A stretch of 64,000 nt of DNA from Chitinophagales bacterium (GCA_018401955.1 JAGYJT010000006.1:36702-100701), one strand, 5' to 3'. Numbered from the stretch's first letter, positions 1 to 9,928 are shown. A program made the numbers and translations. Notes: generated by a model from the sequence alone, not told the origin.

Positions 1-2
1 AC

Positions 3-917
3 CTCGACTACATCATTAGGGTGCTTAAGGGCAAAGTCAATGTTTCGGGTGGTTCGGTAGCGCATATTGGTTTTGGGTTGATGCTGGTAGGTATACTTAT
101 ATCTAACTACAAACAAGAGGTTATATCTAAAGGTAATGTGCGCTTGGGCGACTTTACCGAAGAGGAGAGCTCTAACAACGTTTTGCTGCGATTAAACGAC
201 CCCATCCGTATGGGCGACTATTGGGTTACCTACATTGGCGATAGCATATATGAGGGCAAGAACTTTTATTTGGTTGACTATGTGCGCAACAATGAGGTAG
301 GTGACACAGTGGAGCAGTTTATACTAATGCCGAATGCCGAGATTACCCCGAAAATGGGTATTGTAGCGCACCCTGATACGCGCCATTATTTGCACAAAGA
401 CATTTATACCCACGTAACATCGGTGCCCAACAAAGATGCCATCGAAGCAGCGCCCGATTCGTTTGAAGTGAGCATTGCCGGTATTGGCGATACCTTTTTT
501 ATTGCTAAAGCATTTGTGATTGTTGAGGATGTTAATAAAAATCCGGTTGTAGCAGATGGTAAAGAAGGGGACATTGCCATTGGTGTGAAACTATCCATTT
601 TCAATCCGCTAACAGGTATAGAGACCAAGGCTGAGCCTATTTATTTGATAAGGGGCAGGGAAGTGATACCACAAACCACGGAGGTGCCTGCCTTGGGCGT
701 GAAGTTCAGGATTGAGAAAATTTTGATAGAGGAAAACAAGTTTGCCATTGGCGTGGCCCAGCGCGATACTGCGAGTGACTTTATTGTAATGAAAGCAATA
801 GTGTTCCCTTGGATTAATCTATTGTGGATAGGTATTTTGATAATGACGGCGGGCTTTATCATTAGTATTAGGCGCCGCCGCAACGAAAACAAGAAAGAAG
901 AATCTCGTGCAGCATAA
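3..917 (+). CDS. cytochrome c biogenesis protein, CcmF/CcsA-like C-terminal part (5' end outside window)
   Basis: Open frame continues to the window start (LDYIIRVLKGKVNVSGGSVAHIGFGLMLVGILIS...); C-terminal TM helix; periplasmic domain as in Bacteroidota CcmF-like proteins. Confidence 0.6.
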   Translation, partial: LDYIIRVLKGKVNVSGGSVAHIGFGLMLVGILISNYKQEVISKGNVRLGDFTEEESSNNVLLRLNDPIRMGDYWVTYIGDSIYEGKNFYLVDYVRNNEVGDTVEQFILMPNAEITPKMGIVAHPDTRHYLHKDIYTHVTSVPNKDAIEAAPDSFEVSIAGIGDTFFIAKAFVIVEDVNKNPVVADGKEGDIAIGVKLSIFNPLTGIETKAEPIYLIRGREVIPQTTEVPALGVKFRIEKILIEENKFAIGVAQRDTASDFIVMKAIVFPWINLLWIGILIMTAGFIISIRRRRNENKKEESRAA

Positions 918-1785
918 GAACATCGTAATTATTGGTGCCGGTAATATGGCCTGGCATCTTGGGCACCAGTTTATTAAAGCTGGGCATAAAGTAGTGGAAG
1001 TATACAACCGTGGCAAAATTGCCGGTGAGGCATTGGCCGAAGAACTGGATGCTGCATTTGCCAGTAAGCCCGAAGAGATTACCCGCACCGCCGACATTTA
1101 CATTGTGGCAGTAAGCGACCATGGTATAGATGATATTATCCTTACCCTACAATTGGATAAACAAATTGTGGCCCACACCAGTGGCGCCGTGCCTATGACG
1201 GGTATGGAGCGCATCAGCCTTAACCATGGTATCTTCTATTCTTTGCAAACCCTTACCAAGGGTACCATGGTTGATTTTAGCGAGGTGCCCATTTTTATCG
1301 AAGGCTCAAGTAAAAAGGTAGAAGAAGAGCTAACCGCTCTGGCCAAAACCATCAGCAAAAGCGCGCATAAACTGGATAGCCACAAGCGCCGGGCATTGCA
1401 CGTGGCGGCGGTTTTTGCCAACAACTTTACCAATTACCTATACCATATCTCTAGCGAGATTTTGCGTAAAGAGGACATTGATTTTAAGCTGCTATTCCCT
1501 TTGATGGAAGAGACCATGGCGAAGCTTAAAACCCATACCCCACTCGAAGTACAAACCGGCCCCGCTAAGCGTGGTGACTACCGCACCATTGGCGAGCACA
1601 TGAACTACCTGCAAGGCCATGATGCCTATAAGGAGATTTATCTGGTACTCTCGGAAGGGATAATGAGCTTATACAAGCCAGCTGCTGAAGGCCTAATAGG
1701 CGAGGAGTATTGGGGTAAAGACTTCGAGTTTGATGAGCAAGTTGACGACTACGACGGCCTACCGCTGGAAGATGATGAAGATTGA
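907..1785 (+). CDS. Rossmann-like / DUF2520 domain oxidoreductase-like protein
   Basis: N-terminal IVIIGAGNMAWHLGHQF nucleotide-binding motif; DUF2520-type C-terminus (HVAAVFANNFTNYLYHISSEIL). Confidence 0.75.
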   Translation: MQHKNIVIIGAGNMAWHLGHQFIKAGHKVVEVYNRGKIAGEALAEELDAAFASKPEEITRTADIYIVAVSDHGIDDIILTLQLDKQIVAHTSGAVPMTGMERISLNHGIFYSLQTLTKGTMVDFSEVPIFIEGSSKKVEEELTALAKTISKSAHKLDSHKRRALHVAAVFANNFTNYLYHISSEILRKEDIDFKLLFPLMEETMAKLKTHTPLEVQTGPAKRGDYRTIGEHMNYLQGHDAYKEIYLVLSEGIMSLYKPAAEGLIGEEYWGKDFEFDEQVDDYDGLPLEDDED

Positions 1786-1973
1786 TTAATGTGCTGATGT
1801 GCTAATGTACCAATGTGCTAATTGTGATGGACATTATGGGCCCAACTATCTATCATTAGTAATTTCTTTGTGTCTTTTGCGTTTTTACTTTGCGCACGTT
1901 GTGGTTAAAAACATAACTCGTAACCCGTAACTCGCAACTATCTTGTTTTGTATCTTGTGTCTCAAACAATCGC

Positions 1974-2519
1974 ATGCAAGGCCCTACCCACATACTCGTT
2001 GGCATTAGCCTAGAGAAGATATTCTCCAAAAAACGCATGCAGCCCGTGGTGAGGTTTGTGGTGATAGCCGTAATAGCCTTGTTTCTGCACAGCGTATTCG
2101 ATCGTATTGCCCGCATTACCTACCATCCGCCCGATGCCTGCTACACCGACCCATTTTGGGTAGGCTACCATTTAATAGTGTACAGCGCCACCATATACAT
2201 GCTGGTAAAGTATTGGCGCAAATACCCCATCGGCATTACGTTCTCTATCCTTCCTGATTTTGATTGGGTGATATTACACGGCAGCAAAGCCATTTTGGGA
2301 GAGCACCCCAGTTGGTACCAAACCGGCCACATACACCAGTTTCTGCACAACATTACCGACGCTATACCGCCCTTTTCGCTCCTCCACCAATACCTCCCCG
2401 ACCGCACCGACGACAAACTAGGTTTCCTCTGGGAAGTGCTCATCGTACTCAGTCTTATTTTGCTAATCCGTTGGCTAGATAAACGAGCGGCCAAGTTGGA
2501 TAAAAACGCTGAAATATAA
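1974..2519 (+). CDS. hypothetical membrane protein
   Basis: 181-aa ORF with hydrophobic helices and His/Asp-rich motifs (MQGPTHILVGISLE, HSVFDR, LPDFDW). Confidence 0.5.
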   Translation: MQGPTHILVGISLEKIFSKKRMQPVVRFVVIAVIALFLHSVFDRIARITYHPPDACYTDPFWVGYHLIVYSATIYMLVKYWRKYPIGITFSILPDFDWVILHGSKAILGEHPSWYQTGHIHQFLHNITDAIPPFSLLHQYLPDRTDDKLGFLWEVLIVLSLILLIRWLDKRAAKLDKNAEI

Positions 2520-2621
2520 ACTAGCATGTCATCCTGAGCGTAGTCGAAGGGTGCGTGCGTGGGCCGTTGGGTTGAGCGTTACATTCAAATTACCGTTACT
2601 CTGTAGCAAAGTGACAGTCTT

Positions 2622-2682
2622 GCTCCCCTCCTTTGCATGGCGCTGAGCGATTGGCCAAGGAGGGGTTGGGGGTGGTCAGCAC
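2622..2682 (+). repeat. REP-like element, copy 1: gctcccctcctttgcatggc...ccaaggaggggttgggggtggtcagcac
   Basis: Near-identical to the reverse complement of 5312-5373 and to 5518-5583; internal CCCCTCCTT/AAGGAGGGG palindrome. Confidence 0.75.
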
Positions 2683-2698
2683 ATAATACCAGTGAAAA

Positions 2699-2941
2699 TC
2701 AAGAAATAGAATTCCGCACCCGCTGCGTATAATTGCGCATAGCAGTGCGCACATCAGTGCCGTTATCGGTCATATCCTTTAGCACGGCTATGGCCGCAAT
2801 GGCGTGGGTAAGCTGCTCGCCCTCATCGCTGCCTTCAATTTCAATTGTAGGGGTTTCCTCGTTCAGTATCGCCTCCTCGGCAGCAGTAAGTTGCTCAAGG
2901 GTATAGGTCTCAACCAATTGTTTTATTACCGGTAGTTTCAT
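2699..2941 (-). CDS. small conserved protein (DUF6952-like)
   Basis: 80-aa ORF adjacent to a thioredoxin gene on the same strand. Confidence 0.5.
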   Translation of the reverse strand: MKLPVIKQLVETYTLEQLTAAEEAILNEETPTIEIEGSDEGEQLTHAIAAIAVLKDMTDNGTDVRTAMRNYTQRVRNSIS

Positions 2942-2942
2942 C

Positions 2943-3260
2943 TTAGTTCAATTTATCAATCATTCCGGTTACATAATCCTCTTTGCTGGTGCTGGCACCT
3001 TCTACCAACTCACCGTTTTTAAACACGGCAATAAACGGCAAGCTATCCACATTAGCCAACTTGCGGGCATTGGGGCTCTTTTCGGCATTCACTTCCAAGA
3101 AGGCCACGCCAGCATAACGCTCATCAGCGCTCAAGCGCTTAAACTTCGGCGTAAACAACCGGCAGCTACCGCACCAGTCGGCATAGTACTTCACAATTAC
3201 TTTCTCGTTATCCTTCAACAACGCCTCAAAATCGGCATCGGTAGCAGTTATTACACTCAT
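2943..3260 (-). CDS. thioredoxin family protein
   Basis: YADWCGSCRLFTPKF active site, cis-Pro region SLPFIAVFKNG. Confidence 0.85.
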   Translation of the reverse strand: MSVITATDADFEALLKDNEKVIVKYYADWCGSCRLFTPKFKRLSADERYAGVAFLEVNAEKSPNARKLANVDSLPFIAVFKNGELVEGASTSKEDYVTGMIDKLN

Positions 3261-3562
3261 GGTATGGTTTACAAGTTTGTTCAGTAAAAAAGCATAACGC
3301 CCACGGGCATTACAAGGTTCAAAAATAGGTAGAAATACGAAAAGAGGAGCGTGAAAAAGTTAACCGCAAAGTGCGCAAAGAAAGGACCGCAACGAACGCA
3401 AAGAAAAAGTTTGCCATCTTACTTCCCTCCTAAAAAGGAGGGGTAGGGGAGGTGTAATTCGTCGCGCTAAACTCTGATAATCTGAACCTCTTAATTGCGA
3501 GTAATTCCACACAACACCTACCAATCAGCACATTGGTACATCAGCAAATCAGCACATTGAGG

Positions 3563-4888
3563 TTATTCCCCCACATCAAAATTCGCCTTCAGCGCCTGCT
3601 CAATCCTCCTGCTATTATTCATGTTTTGGTAAAATTCCACCACCATCGGGCGCACAAAAATGTCGCGAGGCGTAAGCGGACGACGCAGCACCAGCCCTTC
3701 CAGCGTAGTGCAGCGGCTCAACGCCACGTATACCTGCCCAGCGGCAAAAGCCCCATTGCCAAGGTCGATTATCACTTTATGGAACGTAAGGCCTTGGCTT
3801 TTGTGTATGGTTATGCCCCACGCCAACTTCACCGGGAACTGCGTAAACGTGCCCACAATCTGCTCTTTGATGGCGCTCTTTAGGTTGTCGTAGTCGTAGC
3901 GGGTGTTGTCCCACGTTACGGTGGTTACCTTGTGCTCTTTGCCCTCAATCTCAATCAGCAGTTCTTCGTTGGTTATAGCCAGCACCTTACCTATACTGCC
4001 GTTTACCCACTTCTTCTCCAAGTCGTTCTTCACCATCATCACCTGCGAGCCCACCTTTAGCTTTAGCTCCATTTCGGTAGGCATCAGTTCCGGCGGGAAA
4101 ATGCCCGTACTCTTCCCCTTTAACGTATGTTCCTCGGTGTGCAAGCTCGCCAGTTTAAAGTCGTTGGTTTGTTGGGCTGCTTGGCGCGTGGCACATAGCG
4201 TTATGTACATCTCATCATTCACGGGCGACCCAATGGCGCGGCGATTCATTTGCTCCAGCGCGTCCTCGTCCATCTCGTTATTGCGGATGCGGTTCAGCAG
4301 GTTCACAAAGCGCTCGTCTTGCTGGCGGTACACCGTGGTCAGTTCAATGTTCACGGGGTCTAGCTCTTTGTAGGCCGCACTGCTAAAAAAGAAAGGCGTA
4401 TCGTAATGCTCGCGAAGCAGCGGCCAGTCGTTTTGGGTTACCACCGGCTCCAACTGGAACAAATCGCCCACCAGTAGCACCTGCACCCCACCGAAAGGCG
4501 CCCTAGGGTTGTCGCGCACCGCGCGCAGGGTGCTATCAATGGCATCCATCAAGTCGGCGCGCACCATGCTCACCTCGTCAATTATCAGCAGGTCCATTTT
4601 CTGCATAATCTTTGCCTTGTTGCCCCGTATGCGCTTATGGTCTAGGCGGTTGTCGCCCGGTGGCAAAGGGCCAAATGGCAACTGGAAAAACGAGTGTATC
4701 GTTGCCCCCTTTACGTTCAGCGCCGCCACGCCCGTAGGCGCCACCAACACCACACGCTTGGCCGTGCTCAGGGCCACATCGCGTATAAAAGTACTCTTAC
4801 CCGTGCCCGCCTTGCCTGTAAGGAAAAGCGACCCCACCGTTTGGTCAATTATCTGCCTGGCCTGCTGCTGTAGCGTATTTTCTTGCAT
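3563..4888 (-). CDS. Pif1/RecD-like AAA helicase
   Basis: Walker A GKAGTGKST, LLIIDEVSMV, C-terminal GITIHKSQGLTF and VYVALSRC motifs. Confidence 0.85.
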   Translation of the reverse strand: MQENTLQQQARQIIDQTVGSLFLTGKAGTGKSTFIRDVALSTAKRVVLVAPTGVAALNVKGATIHSFFQLPFGPLPPGDNRLDHKRIRGNKAKIMQKMDLLIIDEVSMVRADLMDAIDSTLRAVRDNPRAPFGGVQVLLVGDLFQLEPVVTQNDWPLLREHYDTPFFFSSAAYKELDPVNIELTTVYRQQDERFVNLLNRIRNNEMDEDALEQMNRRAIGSPVNDEMYITLCATRQAAQQTNDFKLASLHTEEHTLKGKSTGIFPPELMPTEMELKLKVGSQVMMVKNDLEKKWVNGSIGKVLAITNEELLIEIEGKEHKVTTVTWDNTRYDYDNLKSAIKEQIVGTFTQFPVKLAWGITIHKSQGLTFHKVIIDLGNGAFAAGQVYVALSRCTTLEGLVLRRPLTPRDIFVRPMVVEFYQNMNNSRRIEQALKANFDVGE

Positions 4889-5012
4889 AGTGGTAAAGTT
4901 ACGGGTTATTGGTTAATCGGTTGATTGGTTACTTGTTGATTGGTTGATTGGCTTTCCATTGACCCGCGAAGCGAGTTTTGTCCTGCAGGAAGTGAGGTTT
5001 GGCGGGGGGGGT

Positions 5013-5110
5013 GAACCTTGATTTGCTTGATTACACGATTAGAAAAGGATTTTTTTCGTGTTGCGGGTAATCCTTTTCCAATCTACAAATCCTTTATTAA
5101 ATCAAGGTTC
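5013..5110. repeat. ~98-nt hairpin element, copy 1
   Basis: gaaccttgattt...gaaaaggattttt...aatccttttcc...aatcaaggttc; outer GAACCTTGATT/AATCAAGGTTC arms are complementary. Confidence 0.75.
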
Positions 5111-5311
5111 TTACCATTTGGGTTTTGTCGTCCAGGAATGTATATTTTATGCGGGTTGTAGGTCTGGTTACTTGCTTGTCTCGCCTTGGGCGAGGGTGGA
5201 TTGGTTATTGGTTTATTTGTTTTTTTGCCATGGACTATCGATCATGGACCATGGACCCGCGCAGCCCAGTTTTGTCGTCCAGGAATCGTTATTTCATGAG
5301 GGTTGTGTTAC

Positions 5312-5373
5312 GTGCTGACCACCCCCAACCCCTCCTTTTCCTATCGCTCACATGCCATTCGAAGGAGGGGAGC
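5312..5373 (-). repeat. REP-like element, copy 2 (inverted)
   Basis: gtgctgaccacccccaacccctcctt...gaaggaggggagc matches reverse complement of copy 1. Confidence 0.75.
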
Positions 5374-5517
5374 TGTCAAGTGCTCGACTTAGCTCGGCCT
5401 TGTTACTTGGCTTTTTTGCCATGGACCATGGACCATTGACTGCGAAGCATAGTTTTGTCGTCCACGAATGTATATTTTATGCGGGTTGTGGGGCTAGTTA
5501 CTGGTCGAAATACGGTA

Positions 5518-5583
5518 GCTCCCCTCCTTCGCATGGCCATTTTTGCGCGCTTGCGAAAGGAGGGGCTGGGGGTGGTTAGCGCA
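5518..5583 (+). repeat. REP-like element, copy 3
   Basis: gctcccctccttcgcatggc...gaaaggaggggctgggggtggttagcgc. Confidence 0.75.
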
Positions 5584-5918
5584 GCCCAGTTTTGTCGTGC
5601 AGGAAGTGAGTTGTGGCGCAGGTTTGCCGCGCCTTGGGTAAGCGTGGTTACTGTAAATATAAACCGCTGTAAATGAATGGTTTGTGTGGTTGTTGGTTTT
5701 TGTATTGGGCTGGGGGAGAGGGAGTTGTGGGGCCGCTTATGGCGGAAAATGCAAGCGGATGCTTGCTGCATGGTACACACATGCAAATGTTTGCGCGAGA
5801 TAGGGGTGAAGGAGTAGCGAAAAACATGAGTTGAAGAACTTGAGATGTTATTGAGGGTTTTAAGAGCCTGTTTTAAATTGGCATTTAGTATTTTTATATG
5901 GTAAAATGTAGATGCTTT

Positions 5919-8624
5919 ATGGTATACCTTCTAATTGATACTTGTATTTGGAAAAAATTAGTTGATAAGGTTCAATTTAATCAAAAGCTATATACCCTGC
6001 AAAGTTGGGTAAACTCACGTCAAGTGAAGCTTCTATGTCCTACGATTTTAAAGACCGAGTGGAAAAAGCATAGAGATATTGAAATAAGGAACATTAATAA
6101 GAGGATTGCTGCAAGACGAAAGCAAATAGAAACTGAACAAAATTATGCTTCTCACATGGGTGCGTTAAAAGATGACCTTGGTTTTGCTTTATTGAAAGGT
6201 CAAATAGATGTGATTGATGAAATGTTTGAAAATAGCATTGAAATCCAATGGACTGAGGCCGTGAGTGTACTAGGTTTTAATGCACTTAAAAACAAAAAGG
6301 CTCCGTTTTTTGAAAGACAAAATAGTGCAGCTGATGCCGAAATGATTTTCAGTACTTTATTGTTTTTAAAGCAAGATGGAGTTAATGATTTTTATTTTGT
6401 GACAGACAATCACAATGACTTTGCAGATATTAAAGATGGGGTTTATTATCTGCACCCTGATATCTCTGGCTTATTTCCGACTATCAATATTATTTATATG
6501 GATAGTTATGATAATTTTAATAGTCATCTAATTTGCAATAAAAACTTTACTGAGAAGATAATTATTAGGGAGAGCATAGACGAAGTTGATTTTAAGTTAA
6601 ATATAAATGAACATTTAGGAGTAAAGGGTCAAATAGCTGCCTTGTTAAAACATTTTAAGGATGTCAATTTTATTCCGTTACCATATATTATTAATAACTA
6701 CCCATTTGTTAGTAATGAAGCTGGTTACAGTCATTACAGTGGCTTTACTTTAAAAACTAGAAATAAAGATTTGTTTGAAGGCATAAACGAATTGATCTCT
6801 TCAAAACAAACTAATACAGAATCGTTGAGCATAGTAGAAAGGATAGGATCTAATTTGATTTATTTCATAGCCAATGATTCAAATGACACACTTGATTTAT
6901 GCCCTTCAAATCATAATGAGGACTTTTCTATTAAGGGTAAAATAGAACACTTTAAACTATTAGAGGCATATAGGGAGTTGCAAGAATGTAAAGACTTTGA
7001 CCATCCCGATTGGGAAGCATTGGCATATTGTTTTTTTTATTTTGGTGAATTTGATAAAGCAGGAAAGCTCTTCAGTAACTCATTGGCGAATCATAAACCT
7101 TCTGAACGAAGCAGCTTTAGCTATTCTATAATAGCGTCTAATTTGTTATTGCTTAAAAATGTAAGGGATAGTAAAGTTTCTTTAGAATTGGTTTCCACCT
7201 TAGACGATAAATTGAAGTCAATTTACCCGTATACGGATAAGTTATTTATGGAATATTTAAAGGGATATGATTACTATCACCATACTTTAAACTCCATGAC
7301 TGCTGTCTTAAAGAAAATAACTGAGCATTTAGAAAGATATCTTCAGAATGGTTGGAGTTACAATAACTCTCTAAGAGAAATCATTTGCTATTTCGCTCAA
7401 TTGGATTTACTCACAAGTAAGAACAACATAATTTTTCACCATTACTCAGAAATGACCGCTGCTTCTTCTATACTGTTTGAGGCTCTTTTTATCTGCCATT
7501 CTTATGGTACTAAAGGGTTAAGGTTACTTGAAGCTTTTGACGATTATTTTTTGAATAGAATGGTACATTTGGGAAATCCCAAAGAGCTTTTAAGATTTGC
7601 GAAAAAATACGGTTTGAATGAAATTACATACTATAGACAGGATAAAAATTATTTTATTCGGGACGTGAATAGTTTTTTTGATGATTTTGAAAAGAACTAT
7701 ATCGATATACATGAGATGTCTAAATCAAACCATGTACTCAACGACGTCCACAACAGGATGTTTGACAATATCCTTGTTGTGCTATCACTGTTAGATATTG
7801 ACCAAGATTTTGTACCTGTTATCACTAAAAAAATGGTTTCTTTTATAAGGGGAAACTCATTGCTCTATCTTACTTCTTATGATTACTTATCAGAATTTGT
7901 CAGTAAAAAGGGCAAGTTTATGAATTCTGAAAACCTTACTTCACTTCTCGAGTTATACTTTGAGGATAGGAACTTGGGACAATTTACTTATCACTCATTG
8001 TTATGCCATATAATTGAACAGTTAAATGTGAAGATTACAATTGATTTGTTAAATTATTTTAATGTCACCAACGCAATGCAAATTGGTCTAATTAGGAACG
8101 AGCGAATTAGACTGTTAATGATAGCAAGTAGGGTTATAAGTGATAAAACAATTACCAGTAAACTTAGCGCAACTGTAGAGGAAACAGATGAACTTGAATT
8201 AATTTATTGGGCCTTAATGTACGACATACCTGTGTCAAAGACAAAAGAGGAGCATTATTTTAGGCTGGCATTGGAAAGACAAATTAACAGATATGCCCAT
8301 TCGGATGATTTCTATGGACGATTAAATTCTTTGGGAAATGAGATGATAAATATCGCCTTTATGAAGGGATATGAACTGAATTCTGAGAGATTTCAACCGC
8401 TTGCGCAATTATCAGAATATTTTAATTGGCTATTAAATATAGGAACTTACGATTATTCTAAGTTTCAATTTGAATGGCTGTTCTATTACTTTAACGTGAA
8501 TTACAAGAAAGAGTTTAGTAAGCATCCACAATTGAAACTCAAAGTTTTTGAGATTTTGGCAAATAATAGAAATATAAAAGGTGCTGAAACAGCATTTGGT
8601 ATGTTTAAGGATATCGAAAATTAA
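5919..8624 (+). CDS. large PIN-like domain protein of unknown function
   Basis: N-terminal LIDTCIW...TEW...ADAEM...FVTDNHNDF, four acidic PIN positions; ORF begins at 5898, likely start MVYLLIDT; long alpha-helical-looking remainder; visibly AT-richer than neighbours. Confidence 0.65.
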   Translation: MVYLLIDTCIWKKLVDKVQFNQKLYTLQSWVNSRQVKLLCPTILKTEWKKHRDIEIRNINKRIAARRKQIETEQNYASHMGALKDDLGFALLKGQIDVIDEMFENSIEIQWTEAVSVLGFNALKNKKAPFFERQNSAADAEMIFSTLLFLKQDGVNDFYFVTDNHNDFADIKDGVYYLHPDISGLFPTINIIYMDSYDNFNSHLICNKNFTEKIIIRESIDEVDFKLNINEHLGVKGQIAALLKHFKDVNFIPLPYIINNYPFVSNEAGYSHYSGFTLKTRNKDLFEGINELISSKQTNTESLSIVERIGSNLIYFIANDSNDTLDLCPSNHNEDFSIKGKIEHFKLLEAYRELQECKDFDHPDWEALAYCFFYFGEFDKAGKLFSNSLANHKPSERSSFSYSIIASNLLLLKNVRDSKVSLELVSTLDDKLKSIYPYTDKLFMEYLKGYDYYHHTLNSMTAVLKKITEHLERYLQNGWSYNNSLREIICYFAQLDLLTSKNNIIFHHYSEMTAASSILFEALFICHSYGTKGLRLLEAFDDYFLNRMVHLGNPKELLRFAKKYGLNEITYYRQDKNYFIRDVNSFFDDFEKNYIDIHEMSKSNHVLNDVHNRMFDNILVVLSLLDIDQDFVPVITKKMVSFIRGNSLLYLTSYDYLSEFVSKKGKFMNSENLTSLLELYFEDRNLGQFTYHSLLCHIIEQLNVKITIDLLNYFNVTNAMQIGLIRNERIRLLMIASRVISDKTITSKLSATVEETDELELIYWALMYDIPVSKTKEEHYFRLALERQINRYAHSDDFYGRLNSLGNEMINIAFMKGYELNSERFQPLAQLSEYFNWLLNIGTYDYSKFQFEWLFYYFNVNYKKEFSKHPQLKLKVFEILANNRNIKGAETAFGMFKDIEN

Positions 8625-8629
8625 TCTCT

Positions 8630-8658
8630 CTCTCGCGGAAGTTCCTCTTCCGTGAGAG
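8630..8658 (+). terminator. hairpin after the PIN-domain gene (ctctcgcggaag / cttccgtgagag)
   Basis: 12-bp near-perfect inverted repeat immediately 3' of the stop codon, but no clear U-run. Confidence 0.4.
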
Positions 8659-8749
8659 GGAACTTAGTTCCCACGCATTAAAAGTTCGAACCAAGTTCCA
8701 ACGGCACGAAAGTAACTTTCACGCTAGTATAACTCAGACTGCCTTATTT

Positions 8750-9928
8750 CTACACCACCGCCACAAACAACCTATTCTCCTTGCCCTGCAGCGCATATAG
8801 CGAGGCGAAGGCGACTTCGGCAATGAGGTACTTTGCGCGGGGAGAGGTGTATTGCTCTATCACTTCTTTAATGTCCAAAGGTTCCAGTTCGGTGTCGTGG
8901 GTGTAGCGTATGTATAGGCGCAGCGTGAAGTCGGTGTGCAGTTGGTGCAGGCCGTGGCCGTTGGCTGCTATGTTTTGGTGCAGCTTTTTGTACTCGTAGC
9001 GGTATTGGTGGCTTAGTGCCGCCACATCGCTTAGCACGGCCGCGCCGGTAGGGTAGCTGCCTGCCCCCTTGCCCACCAGCAGTTGCTTGCCCGAAAATGC
9101 CCCATCTATCTCCACGGCGTTGTATTCGTTGTCGATGTTGATGAGGTTGCTCTCGGTGCCCACAAAGCGGGGCAGCACGTATGCTTGCAGTTGGTTGCCG
9201 TTGCGGGCGGCGTAGGCCACCAGCTTAATGCGCTGACCTTTGAGGGCGGCATGTTCAATATCAAATGCCGAAATGTTTTGTATGCCCAGGTTGAGCACTT
9301 CTTCGGGCTTGAAAATTACGCCAAAGGCATGCACCACCAGCAGCACCAGTTTGTATTTCGGGTCGAAGCCTGCTACATCGAGCCACGGGTCTATTTCGGC
9401 AAAGCCGAGCTCTTGGGCTTGTGCCAGGGCGGTAGCATAGTCCAGCCCGTCCTTATCCATGCGGGTGAGGATGTAGTTGCTGCTGCCATTGATGATGCCG
9501 CTGATGCTGTTAAGCGACTCGGTATCGTAGTACTCCTCCAAGTTGCGGATGATGGGGATGCTGCCCGCGCAAGCACCCTCGTATAACAACGCCACGCTAA
9601 ATTTTTGCTGCAATTGGAAGAGGGTGCTGAAGTGCTCGGCCAGCAGTTTTTTATTGGCTGATACTACGTGCAGCCCGCGCTGTATGGCCGTGCGCACAAT
9701 ATCGAGGGCATCTTCGGCATTGTCTACCAGTTCTACAATGGCCTGTATGTCGTTGCGGCCCAGTATCTCTAGGCTGTCAAACGAGAAATGGTCGAGGGCG
9801 ATTTTGCGCGGTTTGTGGCGGTTTTTTACGCCAATTTTTTGGATGCCGGCCTTAAAGCCGTGGCTTTGCCCAAGGGCATCATAGAGTCCCTGGCCCACGC
9901 ATCCAAATCCGAAAAGTGCTATCTTCAT
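8750..9928 (-). CDS. homoserine dehydrogenase
   Basis: ALFGFGCVGQGLYDAL, VSANKKLLAEH, GIINGSSNYILTRM, EIDPWLDVAGFDPKYKL. Confidence 0.88.
   Translation of the reverse strand: MKIALFGFGCVGQGLYDALGQSHGFKAGIQKIGVKNRHKPRKIALDHFSFDSLEILGRNDIQAIVELVDNAEDALDIVRTAIQRGLHVVSANKKLLAEHFSTLFQLQQKFSVALLYEGACAGSIPIIRNLEEYYDTESLNSISGIINGSSNYILTRMDKDGLDYATALAQAQELGFAEIDPWLDVAGFDPKYKLVLLVVHAFGVIFKPEEVLNLGIQNISAFDIEHAALKGQRIKLVAYAARNGNQLQAYVLPRFVGTESNLINIDNEYNAVEIDGAFSGKQLLVGKGAGSYPTGAAVLSDVAALSHQYRYEYKKLHQNIAANGHGLHQLHTDFTLRLYIRYTHDTELEPLDIKEVIEQYTSPRAKYLIAEVAFASLYALQGKENRLFVAVV

Larger units (their letters stand above)
4974..5616 (+). repeat. five-copy direct repeat agttttgtcgtccaggaatgtatattttatgcgggttg (4974, 5121, 5268, 5451, 5588), some copies preceded by ATGGACC words
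   Basis: Read directly; copies diverge towards the 3' end (aggaatgtata... versus aggaagtgag...). Confidence 0.75.

Noticed and set aside
4974-5616. Possible CRISPR array from recurrent ~38-nt repeat
   Set aside because: Copies are irregularly spaced, divergent at the 3' end, interleaved with other repeat families, and no cas genes are present.
5058-5786. Several ORFs of 73-127 aa on both strands
   Set aside because: They translate repeat words (for example MDHGP/WTMDH from ATGGACC arrays); no independent coding evidence.
9083-9586. Long plus-strand ORF opposite homoserine dehydrogenase
   Set aside because: Antisense to a well-conserved gene; typical spurious shadow ORF. The same applies to other ORFs opposite metY, E1, dnaX, E2, M1 and recQ.
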